This document shows positions 24,351-32,278 of a DNA stretch of 64,000 nt, one piece after another. The translations under genes were made by a program, and so were the position numbers. Below the pieces are notes generated by a model, which saw nothing but the letters and a program-made list of their open reading frames with translations, made no database searches and was not told where the DNA came from. The DNA lies in NCBI RefSeq assembly GCF_004331485.1, contig NZ_SJKD01000004.1, forward strand, positions 558,001 through 622,000, read 5' to 3'. Source of the stretch: Kribbella capetownensis (lineage in GTDB: Bacteria > Actinomycetota > Actinomycetes > Propionibacteriales > Kribbellaceae). How positions within the stretch are numbered: the stretch's first letter is position 1; every line of letters starts with the position of its first letter.

Positions 24351-24734
24351 ATGACGATCCAGACCCCGCCCGACCCGACGGCCGCCGACCTGGCGAAGCA
24401 CCTGCCGCAGGCGATCACGAGGTACTTGCGCGAGGCCGATCCCCAGCACAAGGCGAACGCTCACGACCTGCTGTCGGCCTTCGCGACCGACGCCATCGTG
24501 ATCGACGACGACGGCAAGACCTACACCGGTCACGACGAGATCCACCACTGGCGGGAGACCGAGGCCAGCGAGTACACCTACACGGTGGAGGTCAGCCACG
24601 TCGAGAAGTTCGACGACACCCACTACGTCGTCACCAACCACCTGGAGGGTGACTTCCCCGGCGGCGTCGTCGACATCATCTACCGCTTCACCCTCGCCGA
24701 CGATCTCATCACCAAGCTCGAGATCGCTCCCTGA
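24351..24734 (+). CDS. NTF2/SnoaL-like small protein
   Basis: 127 residues with the alpha+beta cone pattern of SnoaL-like proteins: N-terminal helix (AITRYLREADPQHKANAHDLLSAF), then DDAIVIDDDGKTYTGHDEIHHW and strands up to LEIAP. Such proteins can be isomerases, hydrolases or binding modules; there is no basis for a substrate. GAAAGG six bases before the ATG. It lies 48 bp after the DUF6510 gene and is followed by a strong hairpin, so it may be the last gene of that transcript. Confidence 0.75.
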   Translation: MTIQTPPDPTAADLAKHLPQAITRYLREADPQHKANAHDLLSAFATDAIVIDDDGKTYTGHDEIHHWRETEASEYTYTVEVSHVEKFDDTHYVVTNHLEGDFPGGVVDIIYRFTLADDLITKLEIAP

Positions 24735-24747
24735 CTCCTTGACGTCT

Positions 24748-24802
24748 GAGGAGGCACGGACCTCCTCCCACGGTGCTGAGGAACGGCCGTTCCTCAGCAC
24801 CG
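24748..24802. terminator. Bidirectional terminator: hairpin plus 32-bp perfect palindrome
   Basis: GAGGAGG-N6-CCTCCTC (24748-24767) followed by a perfect palindrome of 32 bp (24771-24802) built from arms CGGTGCTGAGGAACGG and its exact complement. It lies between the converging NTF2-like and quinone-reductase genes, where it can end both transcripts. No T-tract is present on either side. Confidence 0.75.
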
Positions 24803-24815
24803 CCACCAGGGTTCC

Positions 24816-25733
24816 TTACGGGCGAAGGCGGATGATCGTCTTTCCCTTGAGCCGCTCGGTGGAATTGAAGGTGGCGACCGCATCGTCGAGAGTCGCCACC
24901 TTGCCGATGTTCGTCCGCAGCCGCCCGTCCCGCACCCGCTGGACGATCTCGCTCAGCTGGGCGCGGTTGGCCTCGACCACGAAATCCACCGCCAGGCCCT
25001 CCGCCGGCCGCGCCTCGATCGGGCCCACGACAGAGACCAGCGTCCCTCCGGTCTTGATCAGGGCCGCGGAGCGCTTCTGGATGTCTGCGCCGATGAGATC
25101 GAAGACCAGATCGATTCCGCCGACGTCTTCCAGCGCGTCGGTCTCGAGGTCGACGAACTCCTGCGCGCCGAAGTCGAGCACCTTGTCGCGGTCGGCGGCG
25201 CGTCCGGTGCCGATGACGTACGCGCCCGCCTCGTTGGCGAGCTGGGTCACCATCGTTCCGACAGCGCCGGCCGCCCCGTGCGCGAGGACGCTCTGACCCG
25301 CCTGAAGGCGGCCGTGGTCGAACAGTCCCTGCCAGGCGGTCAGCCCGGAAATCGGCAGGCTCGCGCCGACCGAGAAGTCGACGCCGCCCGGCAGTGGTGC
25401 GAGGTTGCGTGCCTCGATCGCCACGTACTCCGCCAGGCTGCCGTCGCGATGCCAGTCGGCCAGGCCGAACACCCGCTGTCCCACTGACAGCCCTGTCGTG
25501 CCGTAACCGAGGCTGGTGACCACTCCGGCCAGCTCGTGCCCAGGGATCGACGGTGCCCGGTCACGGCCGGCGCGATCGGACCAGGTCGACGACCACTCCA
25601 CCTCAGTCGGGACGTACCCCGACGCATGAACCTCAACGACGACGTCGTTGATCGCCGGCTGCGGCTCGGGCCGCTCCACCAGCGTCATCCCGGCCGTTCC
25701 AGCGGCCTGGTCCGTCACCACAATCGCCCTCAT
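24816..25733 (-). CDS. Zinc-independent medium-chain reductase, quinone-oxidoreductase type
   Basis: 305 residues. GroES-like N-terminal domain (GHELAGVV, GQRVFGLADW) and an NADP-binding Rossmann domain with HGAAGAVGTMVTQLA. The zinc-ligand cysteines of alcohol dehydrogenases are absent, as in QOR-type enzymes that reduce quinones or enones with NADPH. AGGAGG before the ATG. Ends 14 bp from the 32-bp palindromic terminator. In a redox-stress neighbourhood a role against reactive quinones or aldehydes is reasonable. Confidence 0.85.
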   Translation of the reverse strand: MRAIVVTDQAAGTAGMTLVERPEPQPAINDVVVEVHASGYVPTEVEWSSTWSDRAGRDRAPSIPGHELAGVVTSLGYGTTGLSVGQRVFGLADWHRDGSLAEYVAIEARNLAPLPGGVDFSVGASLPISGLTAWQGLFDHGRLQAGQSVLAHGAAGAVGTMVTQLANEAGAYVIGTGRAADRDKVLDFGAQEFVDLETDALEDVGGIDLVFDLIGADIQKRSAALIKTGGTLVSVVGPIEARPAEGLAVDFVVEANRAQLSEIVQRVRDGRLRTNIGKVATLDDAVATFNSTERLKGKTIIRLRP

Positions 25734-25950
25734 CCGGCACCTCCTGTATCCAGTCTTCGCCTACACAATGGCAGCTCGTAAGAGTTGGCGGCACCGCACC
25801 CTCGATGTCTTACCGCGCAGGGCGTTTCCGGCCTGGCGAGATTGTTTCGGTGTACGCCGTAAGATCCGTGCGTAACTCACGTACTAACGGGTATCCAGAA
25901 GAGCGGCCGAGGGCAATCGAGCTTGCTGACCAACAGGTAGAGGTGAATTC

Positions 25951-26190
25951 ATGACGGGGTGGAGGGAAAGGCTCGACCGATTCCTGGCCACCGACCCGCG
26001 GGACGTCGGGTGCGATGAGGCGATGGCTGTTCTGCACGTCTATGCCGAGCTACTCGCGGCCGGAGTCGATGCTGCCGAGCGCTTCCCCGGATTGGCGGCA
26101 CACCTCGCTGCCTGTGGACCATGCGCGGAGGATGCCGACGGACTGTTGGCCGCTGTGCAGAACGACGAAAGGACCCTGCATCATGACTAG
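25951..26190 (+). CDS. Small HxxxCxxC protein, anti-sigma-factor-like
   Basis: 79 residues, mostly helical. AAHLAACGPCAED near the C-terminus has the H-x3-C-x2-C zinc motif of ZAS/zf-HC2 anti-sigma factors; the rest (DVGCDEAMAVLHVYAELLAAG) resembles the helical body of such domains. No transmembrane segment, so it would be a soluble anti-sigma. An ECF sigma factor gene lies 5.4 kb away in the same region (31559) and is a possible partner. AGGTAGAGGTGAATTC supplies the ribosome binding site. The stop overlaps msrA by eight bases. Confidence 0.65.
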   Translation: MTGWRERLDRFLATDPRDVGCDEAMAVLHVYAELLAAGVDAAERFPGLAAHLAACGPCAEDADGLLAAVQNDERTLHHD

Positions 26191-26734
26191 TGGATTTCAC
26201 GACACCGGACAGGTGACCCGCAAGCCCGGTGCTGAGACCGCGGTTCTCGCCGGCGGGTGTTTCTGGGGTATGGAGGATCTCATTCGCCGTCAGCCCGGCG
26301 TGCTCGACACGCGTGTTGGATACACCGGCGGGCAGAACGACCACGCGACGTACCGCAATCACCCTGGGCACGCGGAAGCGGTCGAGATCGTCTTCGATCC
26401 GGCGCAGACGACCTACCGTGACATCCTCGCGTTCTTCTTCCAGATCCACGACCCGTCGACGCTGAACCGTCAGGGCAACGACGTCGGTACGAGCTATCGC
26501 TCGGCGATCTTTCCGCTGACTCCCGAACAGGACGCTGTGGCTCGCGACACGATCGCCGACGTCGACGCGTCAGGTCTGTGGCCGGGCAAGGCCGTGACCA
26601 CGGTCGAGCCCGCAGGATCGTTCTGGGAGGCCGAGCCCGAGCACCAGGACTATCTGATCACGCACCCGGCCGGCTACACCTGCCACTTCGTGCGCCCGAA
26701 CTGGGTGCTGCCGCGGCGCGCCACCGCCAGCTGA
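26183..26734 (+). CDS. msrA: Peptide methionine sulfoxide reductase A
   Basis: 183 residues. The catalytic motif AGGCFWGMEDL holds the nucleophilic cysteine; VGYTGG, YRNHPGHAEAVEIVFDP and GNDVGTSYRSAIF are the conserved substrate and fold motifs. It reduces methionine-S-sulfoxide in proteins with thioredoxin. A cysteine near the end (YTCHF) may be resolving. The ATG is ten bases after AAAGGA and lies inside the previous stop, coupling MsrA to the anti-sigma-like protein. Converges on the cytochrome b gene six bases away. Confidence 0.93.
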   Translation: MTSGFHDTGQVTRKPGAETAVLAGGCFWGMEDLIRRQPGVLDTRVGYTGGQNDHATYRNHPGHAEAVEIVFDPAQTTYRDILAFFFQIHDPSTLNRQGNDVGTSYRSAIFPLTPEQDAVARDTIADVDASGLWPGKAVTTVEPAGSFWEAEPEHQDYLITHPAGYTCHFVRPNWVLPRRATAS

Positions 26735-26740
26735 GGTCTG

Positions 26741-28423
26741 CTACTCACTGGCTACGCGCTTGTCGCTGGTGACCTCGCGATAGGTCTCCGTGTCCTCCGT
26801 CAGGTCGTGGATCTCGTCGGCGTCGTGCGCGTGCGCGGCCTCGAGCTCCTGCGTCGTCGGCTTCTGCACCGCGTCGGCGAAGTAGAACCGGGACAACCGG
26901 GCGCGGAGCCTGTTCAGGGCCTGGCGCGGGGCGCGGACGCCGTTGTCGTCGGTCCCCGCGCCGGGTTCGTGCGGTAGGACCTGTTCCCGCGCCGTGAGCG
27001 AGTAGGCCTCGTACTTCGAGATCCGCTGGTGCTTCTCGGTGTACTTGCCCTCGGGGGAGCGGACGATGACACCGGTCTCCAGACCATGCAGCAACCGCTC
27101 CCGGTCGGCACGCTGGAGCGAGATCGCCCAGCGCCGCGTGATCCAGAAGGCCAGGATCGGGCCGAGGATGACCGCGAACCGCAGGAACCAGGTGACGCTG
27201 TTCAGCGAGAGGCCGAAATGGGTGGCGACCAGGTCGTTACCACCACCGATCCACAGGAGCGCGTAGAAGGTGATGAAGGCGACGCCGATACCGGTGCGGG
27301 TCGGCACGTCCCGCGGCCGGTCGAGTAGGTGGTGCTCGCGCTTGTCACCGATGATCCAGCCTTCGATGAACGGATAGAGCGCGACCAGGGTGACGAAGGC
27401 GGGCGGGATGATCAGCGCGGGGATGAGCAGGTTCCAGCTGAGCGTGATGCCCCAGAAGTGCGACTCGAATCCGGGCATGATGCGGACCGAGCCTTCCAGC
27501 CAGCCCATGTACCAGTCCGGCTGCGAGCCCGCGGTGACCTCGGCCGGGTTGTACGGCCCGTACAGCCAGACCGGGTTGATCTGTATGAGTGCGCCCATCA
27601 GCGCGGTGACGCCGAAGTTCACGAAGAAGAAGCCGCCGGCCTTGGCGACGTAGTCAGGGAAGAACGGGTAGCCGACGACGTTGCGCTCCGTGCGGCCGGG
27701 ACCGGCCCACTGTGTGTGTTTGTGGTAGACGATCAAGAAGAGATGGGCAGTGATCAGCGCGAGCAGCAGACCAGGAAGGAGGAGGACGTGAACGGTGAAG
27801 AACCGCGGAACGAAGGTGTCGCCGGGGAACTCGCCGCCGAAGATGAAGAAGTTCAGGTACGTACCGATCACCGGGGACGCCTGGATCATGCCGTTGGTGA
27901 TGCGTAGACCGGTGCCGGACAGCAGGTCGTCGGGCAGGCCGTAGCCGATGAAGCCCTCGATGATGCCGAGGAACAGTGTCCCGAAGCCGATCAGCCAGTT
28001 GAGCTCTCGTGGCTTGCGGAAGGCGCCGGTGAAGAAGGTGCGCAGCAGGTGCACCATCATCGAGGCGATGAACAGCACGGCCGCCCAGTGATGGATCTGC
28101 CGGACCAGGAGCCCGCCGCGGATGTCGAACGAGATGGCGAGCGTGGAGGCGTAGGCCTCGGACATGTGCAGACCCTTGAGCAGGCCGTACGAGCCCTGGT
28201 ACTCGACCTCGCCCATCGACGGCTTGAACCAGAACGTCAGGAAGATGCCGGTGAGGATCAGGATGACGAAGCTGTAGAGCGCGACCTCGCCGAGCAGATA
28301 GGACCAGTGCTCCGGGTAGACCTTCCGCAGCCCTCCCGACCCGTCCTTCTTGGCGCCTGATCTGAGCACGCCCAAGCGTGAGTCGAGCCACTCGACCGGT
28401 GTGGGGAGTTGCTGGTCAGCCAT
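26741..28423 (-). CDS. qcrB: Cytochrome b subunit (QcrB type), solitary
   Basis: 560 residues, actinobacterial QcrB length. Heme-ligand pairs are visible in IHHWAAVLFIASMMVHLLRTF and HVLLLPGLLLALITAHLFL; the quinol-site motif is PDWY instead of the canonical PEWY. Eight or nine transmembrane helices and a hydrophilic C-terminal extension of about 110 residues. In a complete complex it would pass electrons from quinol to Rieske protein and cytochrome c, but no qcrA or qcrC gene is adjacent. Instead it is divergent from a solitary ctaD. ATG 28423 with AAGGTG eight bases upstream is preferred to GTG 28432. Probably a second, conditional copy. Confidence 0.88.
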   Translation of the reverse strand: MADQQLPTPVEWLDSRLGVLRSGAKKDGSGGLRKVYPEHWSYLLGEVALYSFVILILTGIFLTFWFKPSMGEVEYQGSYGLLKGLHMSEAYASTLAISFDIRGGLLVRQIHHWAAVLFIASMMVHLLRTFFTGAFRKPRELNWLIGFGTLFLGIIEGFIGYGLPDDLLSGTGLRITNGMIQASPVIGTYLNFFIFGGEFPGDTFVPRFFTVHVLLLPGLLLALITAHLFLIVYHKHTQWAGPGRTERNVVGYPFFPDYVAKAGGFFFVNFGVTALMGALIQINPVWLYGPYNPAEVTAGSQPDWYMGWLEGSVRIMPGFESHFWGITLSWNLLIPALIIPPAFVTLVALYPFIEGWIIGDKREHHLLDRPRDVPTRTGIGVAFITFYALLWIGGGNDLVATHFGLSLNSVTWFLRFAVILGPILAFWITRRWAISLQRADRERLLHGLETGVIVRSPEGKYTEKHQRISKYEAYSLTAREQVLPHEPGAGTDDNGVRAPRQALNRLRARLSRFYFADAVQKPTTQELEAAHAHDADEIHDLTEDTETYREVTSDKRVASE

Positions 28424-28464
28424 CGCGTTCACCTTCGGGTCGGAAACCGTGAGCCCGGTACCAA

Positions 28465-28480
28465 GGAACTATATCGTCCA
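28465..28480. promoter_or_regulatory. Degenerate copy of the TGGACGGTAYCGTCCA palindrome near the qcrB start
   Basis: On the minus strand TGGACGATATAGTTCC matches 12 of 16 positions of the perfect palindrome at 28542. Its ATATAG overlaps a TATAGT box (28469-28474, minus) that could be the -10 of qcrB. One good half-site (TATCGTCCA) is present. Confidence 0.35.
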
Positions 28481-28541
28481 CTCTAGATACCGTGATCCAT
28501 CGGTCTTTGTCGAGTTCAGCCCGCTTGCCGCAGACGCGCAA

Positions 28542-28557
28542 TGGACGGTACCGTCCA
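28542..28557. promoter_or_regulatory. Perfect 16-bp palindrome TGGACGGTACCGTCCA before ctaD
   Basis: Fully symmetric site in the 171-bp divergent qcrB/ctaD region, 37 bp before the preferred ctaD start. The same element with one change (TATC for TACC) lies before the sigma-factor gene at 31470. This is a typical size and symmetry for a TetR- or MarR-like dimer; the cognate protein is unknown. Confidence 0.7.
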
Positions 28558-28594
28558 GTGAAGGTCGATGCCAAGACAACCTGCGGGAGATGCG

Positions 28595-30328
28595 GTGGCG
28601 ACAACCGAGCGCGCTGCGCTCAGGAATGTGGAGACGTCGTCGGCCACGGCGTACCCCGGGACGAAACTGGCCGGGTGGCTGACCACGACCGATCACAAGC
28701 GGATCGGTGCCCTGTACCTGATCACCTCGTTCAGCTTCTTCCTGCTGGCAGGCGTTCTCGCTCTGATCATCCGGGCCGAGCTGGCCCAGCCGGGCCTGCA
28801 GATCGTGAACGAAGAGGTCTTCAACCAGCTCTTCACCGTGCACGGCACGATCATGCTGCTGCTGTTCGCGACCCCGCTGTTCGTCGGCTTCGCGAACGCG
28901 ATCATGCCGATCCAGATCGGTGCCCCGGACGTCGCGTTCCCGCGGCTGAACATGTTCAGCTACTGGCTCTATTTGTTCGGCGCACTGATCACCATCGGTG
29001 GCTTCGCGACTCCAGGCGGTGCAGCGGACTGGGGCTGGACGGGCTACTCGCCACTGTCCGATGCCGCGCGTTCGCCGGGCATCGGCGGGGATCTGTGGAT
29101 TCTGGGCCTGTGGATGTCAGGCCTGGGCACGATCCTCGGTGCGGTCAACTTCGTCACCACGATCATCACCATGCGGGCTCCGGGTATGACGATGTTCCGG
29201 CTGCCGATGTTCACCTGGAACGTGCTGGTGACGTCGCTGCTCGTGCTGATCGCGTTCCCGACCCTGGGCGGCGCGCTGCTGATGCTCGAGGCGGACAGAG
29301 CCTTGGGGGCGCACATCTTCGATGCCGCGAGCGGCGGCCCGCTGCTGTGGCAGCACCTGTTCTGGTTCTTCGGGCATCCAGAGGTCTACATCATCGCGTT
29401 GCCGTTCTTCGGCATCGTCACCGAGATCCTGCCGGTGTTCAGCCGCAAGCCGGTCTTCGGCTACATGGGACTCGTTGCGGCCACACTTGGCATCGGTGCG
29501 TTGTCCACGACCGTGTGGGCGCACCACATGTTCGTCACCGGCGCGGTCAGTCTGCCGTTCTTCTCCTTCATGTCCTTCCTGATCGCGGTGCCGACCGGGG
29601 TGAAGTTCTTCAACTGGATCGGCACGATCTGGGGCGGATCAGTCTCGTTCGAAACACCGATGCTCTGGTCGCTGGGCTTCCTGACCACCTTCCTCTTCGG
29701 CGGTCTGACCGGCGTCATCCTCGCGTCGCCGGCGCTGGACTACCAGCTGTCCGACTCGTACTTCGTGGTCGCGCACATCCACTACGTCGTCTTCGGCACG
29801 GTCGTGTTCGCGATGTTCGCGGGCTTCTACTACTGGTGGCCGAAGTTCACCGGCCGGATGCTGGACGAGCGGCTCGGCAAACTGCACTTCTGGTTGCTGT
29901 TCATCGGCTTCCACACGACGTTCCTGGTGCAGCACTGGCTGGGTGTCGAGGGCATGCCGCGGCGCTACGCGTCGTACGGCGCGAACGAGGGCTTCACCAC
30001 GCTGAACGAGATCTCGAGTATCGGGTCCTTCGTCCTGGGTCTGTCGATGCTGCCGTTCTTCTACAACGTCTACAAGTCGCGCACGTCGCCGCAGGTGGGC
30101 GTGGACGACCCGTGGGGCTGGGGCCGTTCGCTGGAGTGGGCGACCAGCTCTCCGCCGCCGCGGCACAACTTCGAGAAGCTGCCGCGGATCCGGTCCGAGA
30201 GCCCGGCGTTCGACCTGCACCATCCTCACGTCAACGGGACGGGAACTTCTCACGATCAGATCGATCGCGACAACCTGCTGGTCGAATCTGACCCAACTCG
30301 ACAACAAGAGGCCATACGCGATGAATGA
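28595..30328 (+). CDS. ctaD: Cytochrome c oxidase subunit I (aa3 type), solitary
   Basis: 577 residues with twelve transmembrane helices. Low-spin heme ligand in VHGTIMLLLFATPLF, the copper/heme site HPEVYIIALPFFG with the cross-linked histidine-tyrosine pair, WAHHMF, and VVAHIHYVVFG with the high-spin heme ligand are all present, so the oxygen-reducing centre looks functional. Subunits II, III and IV are absent nearby; it must borrow them, or work in an alternative complex with the divergent cytochrome b. GTG 28595 has GGGAG five bases upstream; ATG 28568 adds nine residues with a poorly spaced GAAGG. Its stop overlaps the next small gene by eight bases. Confidence 0.9.
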   Translation: MATTERAALRNVETSSATAYPGTKLAGWLTTTDHKRIGALYLITSFSFFLLAGVLALIIRAELAQPGLQIVNEEVFNQLFTVHGTIMLLLFATPLFVGFANAIMPIQIGAPDVAFPRLNMFSYWLYLFGALITIGGFATPGGAADWGWTGYSPLSDAARSPGIGGDLWILGLWMSGLGTILGAVNFVTTIITMRAPGMTMFRLPMFTWNVLVTSLLVLIAFPTLGGALLMLEADRALGAHIFDAASGGPLLWQHLFWFFGHPEVYIIALPFFGIVTEILPVFSRKPVFGYMGLVAATLGIGALSTTVWAHHMFVTGAVSLPFFSFMSFLIAVPTGVKFFNWIGTIWGGSVSFETPMLWSLGFLTTFLFGGLTGVILASPALDYQLSDSYFVVAHIHYVVFGTVVFAMFAGFYYWWPKFTGRMLDERLGKLHFWLLFIGFHTTFLVQHWLGVEGMPRRYASYGANEGFTTLNEISSIGSFVLGLSMLPFFYNVYKSRTSPQVGVDDPWGWGRSLEWATSSPPPRHNFEKLPRIRSESPAFDLHHPHVNGTGTSHDQIDRDNLLVESDPTRQQEAIRDE

Positions 30329-30650
30329 CATGTTGCAGGGAATCCGAGCCGCTGACGACACGGCGGTTGCCGCAGCCGACATCCCGAAGGCCGTGACGGC
30401 CGGCCGGCTGCTGTACGTCGACGGTGCGACTCAGGTCTTCACGGTCGACGGGAAGACCACCTACTCCGAACGAGGCGGTGACAGCGCAGGCGAGTGGTAC
30501 GTCGATGACCAAGGCCGGTTCTGTTCCTTCTGGCCACCGTCGTATCGAGCCTGCTACGCGCTTCGCTGGATGGTCGAGGACACGCGGATCGTCGGGCTCA
30601 GATTCACCGGCGTCAAGGACGGTGTGACGTTCGAGGGCCGCTACGAGTAG
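30321..30650 (+). CDS. Small protein of unknown function coupled to ctaD
   Basis: 109 residues, family not recognised. The second half is rich in beta strands and aromatics (GEWYVDDQGRFCSFW, YRACYALRWMVEDTR, GVTFEGRYE), with two cysteines that might form a disulfide or bind a ligand. No signal peptide or membrane helix. The start overlaps the ctaD stop by eight bases, which argues for a linked role such as oxidase assembly or sensing. The 3' end overlaps the convergent glycosylase gene by 38 bp. Confidence 0.6.
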   Translation: MNDMLQGIRAADDTAVAAADIPKAVTAGRLLYVDGATQVFTVDGKTTYSERGGDSAGEWYVDDQGRFCSFWPPSYRACYALRWMVEDTRIVGLRFTGVKDGVTFEGRYE

Positions 30651-31287
30651 CTCCTGGGCGGCCGGTCTGGGTAGCGTCCGCGACCAGCGTCTGGAGCGCG
30701 GGAATCACCTCTGTCTCGAACCAAGGGTTCTTCGCCTGCCACCTGAAATTCAAGGGTGAGGGGTGGACCAGCGGGATCCGGTCCGGAACGTAGTCTCGAT
30801 AGGCGCGGACGGTTTCGGTCAGGTTCTTCTTGGCGGTGGTTCCCAGATAGTGCTTCTGGGCGTAGTTCCCGATGAGAACGGTGAGACGAAGTCCAGTCAT
30901 CAGCTTCAGGATGCGTGGGTGCCACAACGGCGCGAAGGCCGGACGTGGGGGGAGATCGCCGTGGGCGCCCTTGCCCGGATAGTAGAAGTCCATCGGTAGC
31001 AGGGCGATCGTGTCGGGGTCGTAGAACTGTGCCTCGCTGACGCCCAGCCACTGCCGCAGTTTGATGCCGCTGGCGTCGTTCCACGGGATCTGGCTGTCCT
31101 GAGCCTGCCTGCCGGGTGCCTGGCCGATGACGGCGATTCTCGACCGCGGTGATGCGGAGTAGATCGGCTCGTACCCACGCTCCGTCGCCCACGCGTTCGA
31201 GGCGTGGTTCCTGAGCTCGTCACGGATCGCCGTGAGTTCGTCCATGCGGCCTGACTGCGACGTCGGCCACTGTTCGCTCTTCGACAT
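30613..31287 (-). CDS. Uracil-DNA glycosylase superfamily protein
   Basis: 224 residues. IAVIGQAPGRQAQDSQIPWND corresponds to motif 1 (GQAPG, water activation) and VHPSPLNFRW to motif 2 (HPSP, DNA minor-groove insertion). The arrangement resembles the broad uracil-DNA glycosylase superfamily rather than classical Ung; no FeS cysteine set is seen. It should excise uracil or related damaged bases from DNA. GAAGGG eight bases before the ATG; a second ATG 14 codons later is possible. Its last 13 residues are encoded opposite the end of the ctaD-coupled gene. Confidence 0.8.
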   Translation of the reverse strand: MSKSEQWPTSQSGRMDELTAIRDELRNHASNAWATERGYEPIYSASPRSRIAVIGQAPGRQAQDSQIPWNDASGIKLRQWLGVSEAQFYDPDTIALLPMDFYYPGKGAHGDLPPRPAFAPLWHPRILKLMTGLRLTVLIGNYAQKHYLGTTAKKNLTETVRAYRDYVPDRIPLVHPSPLNFRWQAKNPWFETEVIPALQTLVADATQTGRPGATRSGPRTSHRP

Positions 31288-31453
31288 GGAGTTCCCTTCT
31301 CACGATCGGCGTACGACGCCCCGGTGCATGTTCGTGTCAGCGGGCCCGGCCGACCTTCCGGGGTCCACATGACAAGAAACAGGACGAGATCGACCAGTTA
31401 CAGGATCGTTTGAGTCCGGCTCTCAGTTGGCGACGTGTCGTCTGGCGTCGAGT

Positions 31454-31485
31454 TGGACGGAATGATAAATGGACGGTATCGTCCA
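31454..31485. promoter_or_regulatory. Operator TGGACGGTATCGTCCA plus upstream half-site before the sigma gene
   Basis: TGGACGGTATCGTCCA (31470-31485) differs by one base from the perfect palindrome before ctaD. A further half-site TGGACGG begins at 31454, exactly 16 bp upstream, as if two dimers could bind side by side. AT-rich ATGATAAAT between them could be a -10 region. The sigma-factor gene begins 74 bp downstream. Confidence 0.6.
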
Positions 31486-31558
31486 TGTTGTTGTTTTACC
31501 GTTCGGCACAGACGTGCCGGACCTGTGATCACTACGTTGCGTTGATCGCCGGAGATCC

Positions 31559-32227
31559 ATGAAGAGCGAAGGTTCTGAATCGTTGTCGCAGGCACGGCCC
31601 GTCTGTCCAGAGGTGGCCCGGGAGAACCGCGCGTGGGTTCGCGACCTGAGCAGTGATGGAGATCAGCGCGAGCTTGCGAGCCGACGGTTGTACGAGGTTC
31701 TCCTGCGCGCCGCGAGGGCGGAGGCCGGGCGGCGCGGGGCCAGGCTCCGACTCGTCGGCCCGGAGCTGGACGACATCGCGCACCAGGCCGCCGCGGATGC
31801 CCTGCTGGCGATCTGTGGCAAGGTCGAGACGTTCCGCGGTGATTGCAAGTTCACCACCTGGGCGTACAAGTTCGTGATCTTCGACGTGGCCGCCAAGGTC
31901 AACCGGCACTTCTGGCAGCGGGCTGGGGTGGCGTTCGACGACGAGGACTGGGAGCGCCTTCCCGCACGGCTGGGGATCGAGCCGGAGTCGCATGCCGAAA
32001 GCCGGGACCTGATGAACGCCGTACATCGCGCCGTCGACGAGAAGCTGACGGCGAAGCAGCGGACGGTCTTCGTCGCTCTGGTGCTGAACGGCATGCCCAC
32101 TGATGTGCTCGCTGATCAGCTCGGCGCGACACATAATGCGGTCTACAAGATGATGTTCGACGCCCGCCGTAAACTACGGACGGCCTTGGTCGACGCCGGC
32201 TACCTGCCGGAGCAGCAGATCGCCTGA
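31559..32227 (+). CDS. ECF-type RNA polymerase sigma factor
   Basis: 222 residues. Region 2 (DDIAHQAAADALLAICGKV, FRGDCKFTTWAYKFVIFDVAAK) and region 4 (LTAKQRTVFVALVLNGMPTD, THNAVYKMMFDARRKLR) are separated by a short linker, the ECF layout. GGAG four bases before the ATG. It would direct transcription of a stress or redox set; the HxxxCxxC protein at 25951 may be its anti-sigma. Next on the same strand, 51 bp away, is the second molybdopterin protein. Preceded by the TGGACGGTATCGTCCA element shared with ctaD. Confidence 0.85.
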   Translation: MKSEGSESLSQARPVCPEVARENRAWVRDLSSDGDQRELASRRLYEVLLRAARAEAGRRGARLRLVGPELDDIAHQAAADALLAICGKVETFRGDCKFTTWAYKFVIFDVAAKVNRHFWQRAGVAFDDEDWERLPARLGIEPESHAESRDLMNAVHRAVDEKLTAKQRTVFVALVLNGMPTDVLADQLGATHNAVYKMMFDARRKLRTALVDAGYLPEQQIA

Positions 32228-32278
32228 GCAAGCCGCCGGACGGCGAAGTACGACGGATCGCTCGGTGAGGAGGTTCGG

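Noticed and set aside
28492..30291. 599-codon plus-strand frame overlapping ctaD
   Set aside because: Out-of-frame shadow of ctaD; no membrane helices or conserved motifs, rich in Arg.
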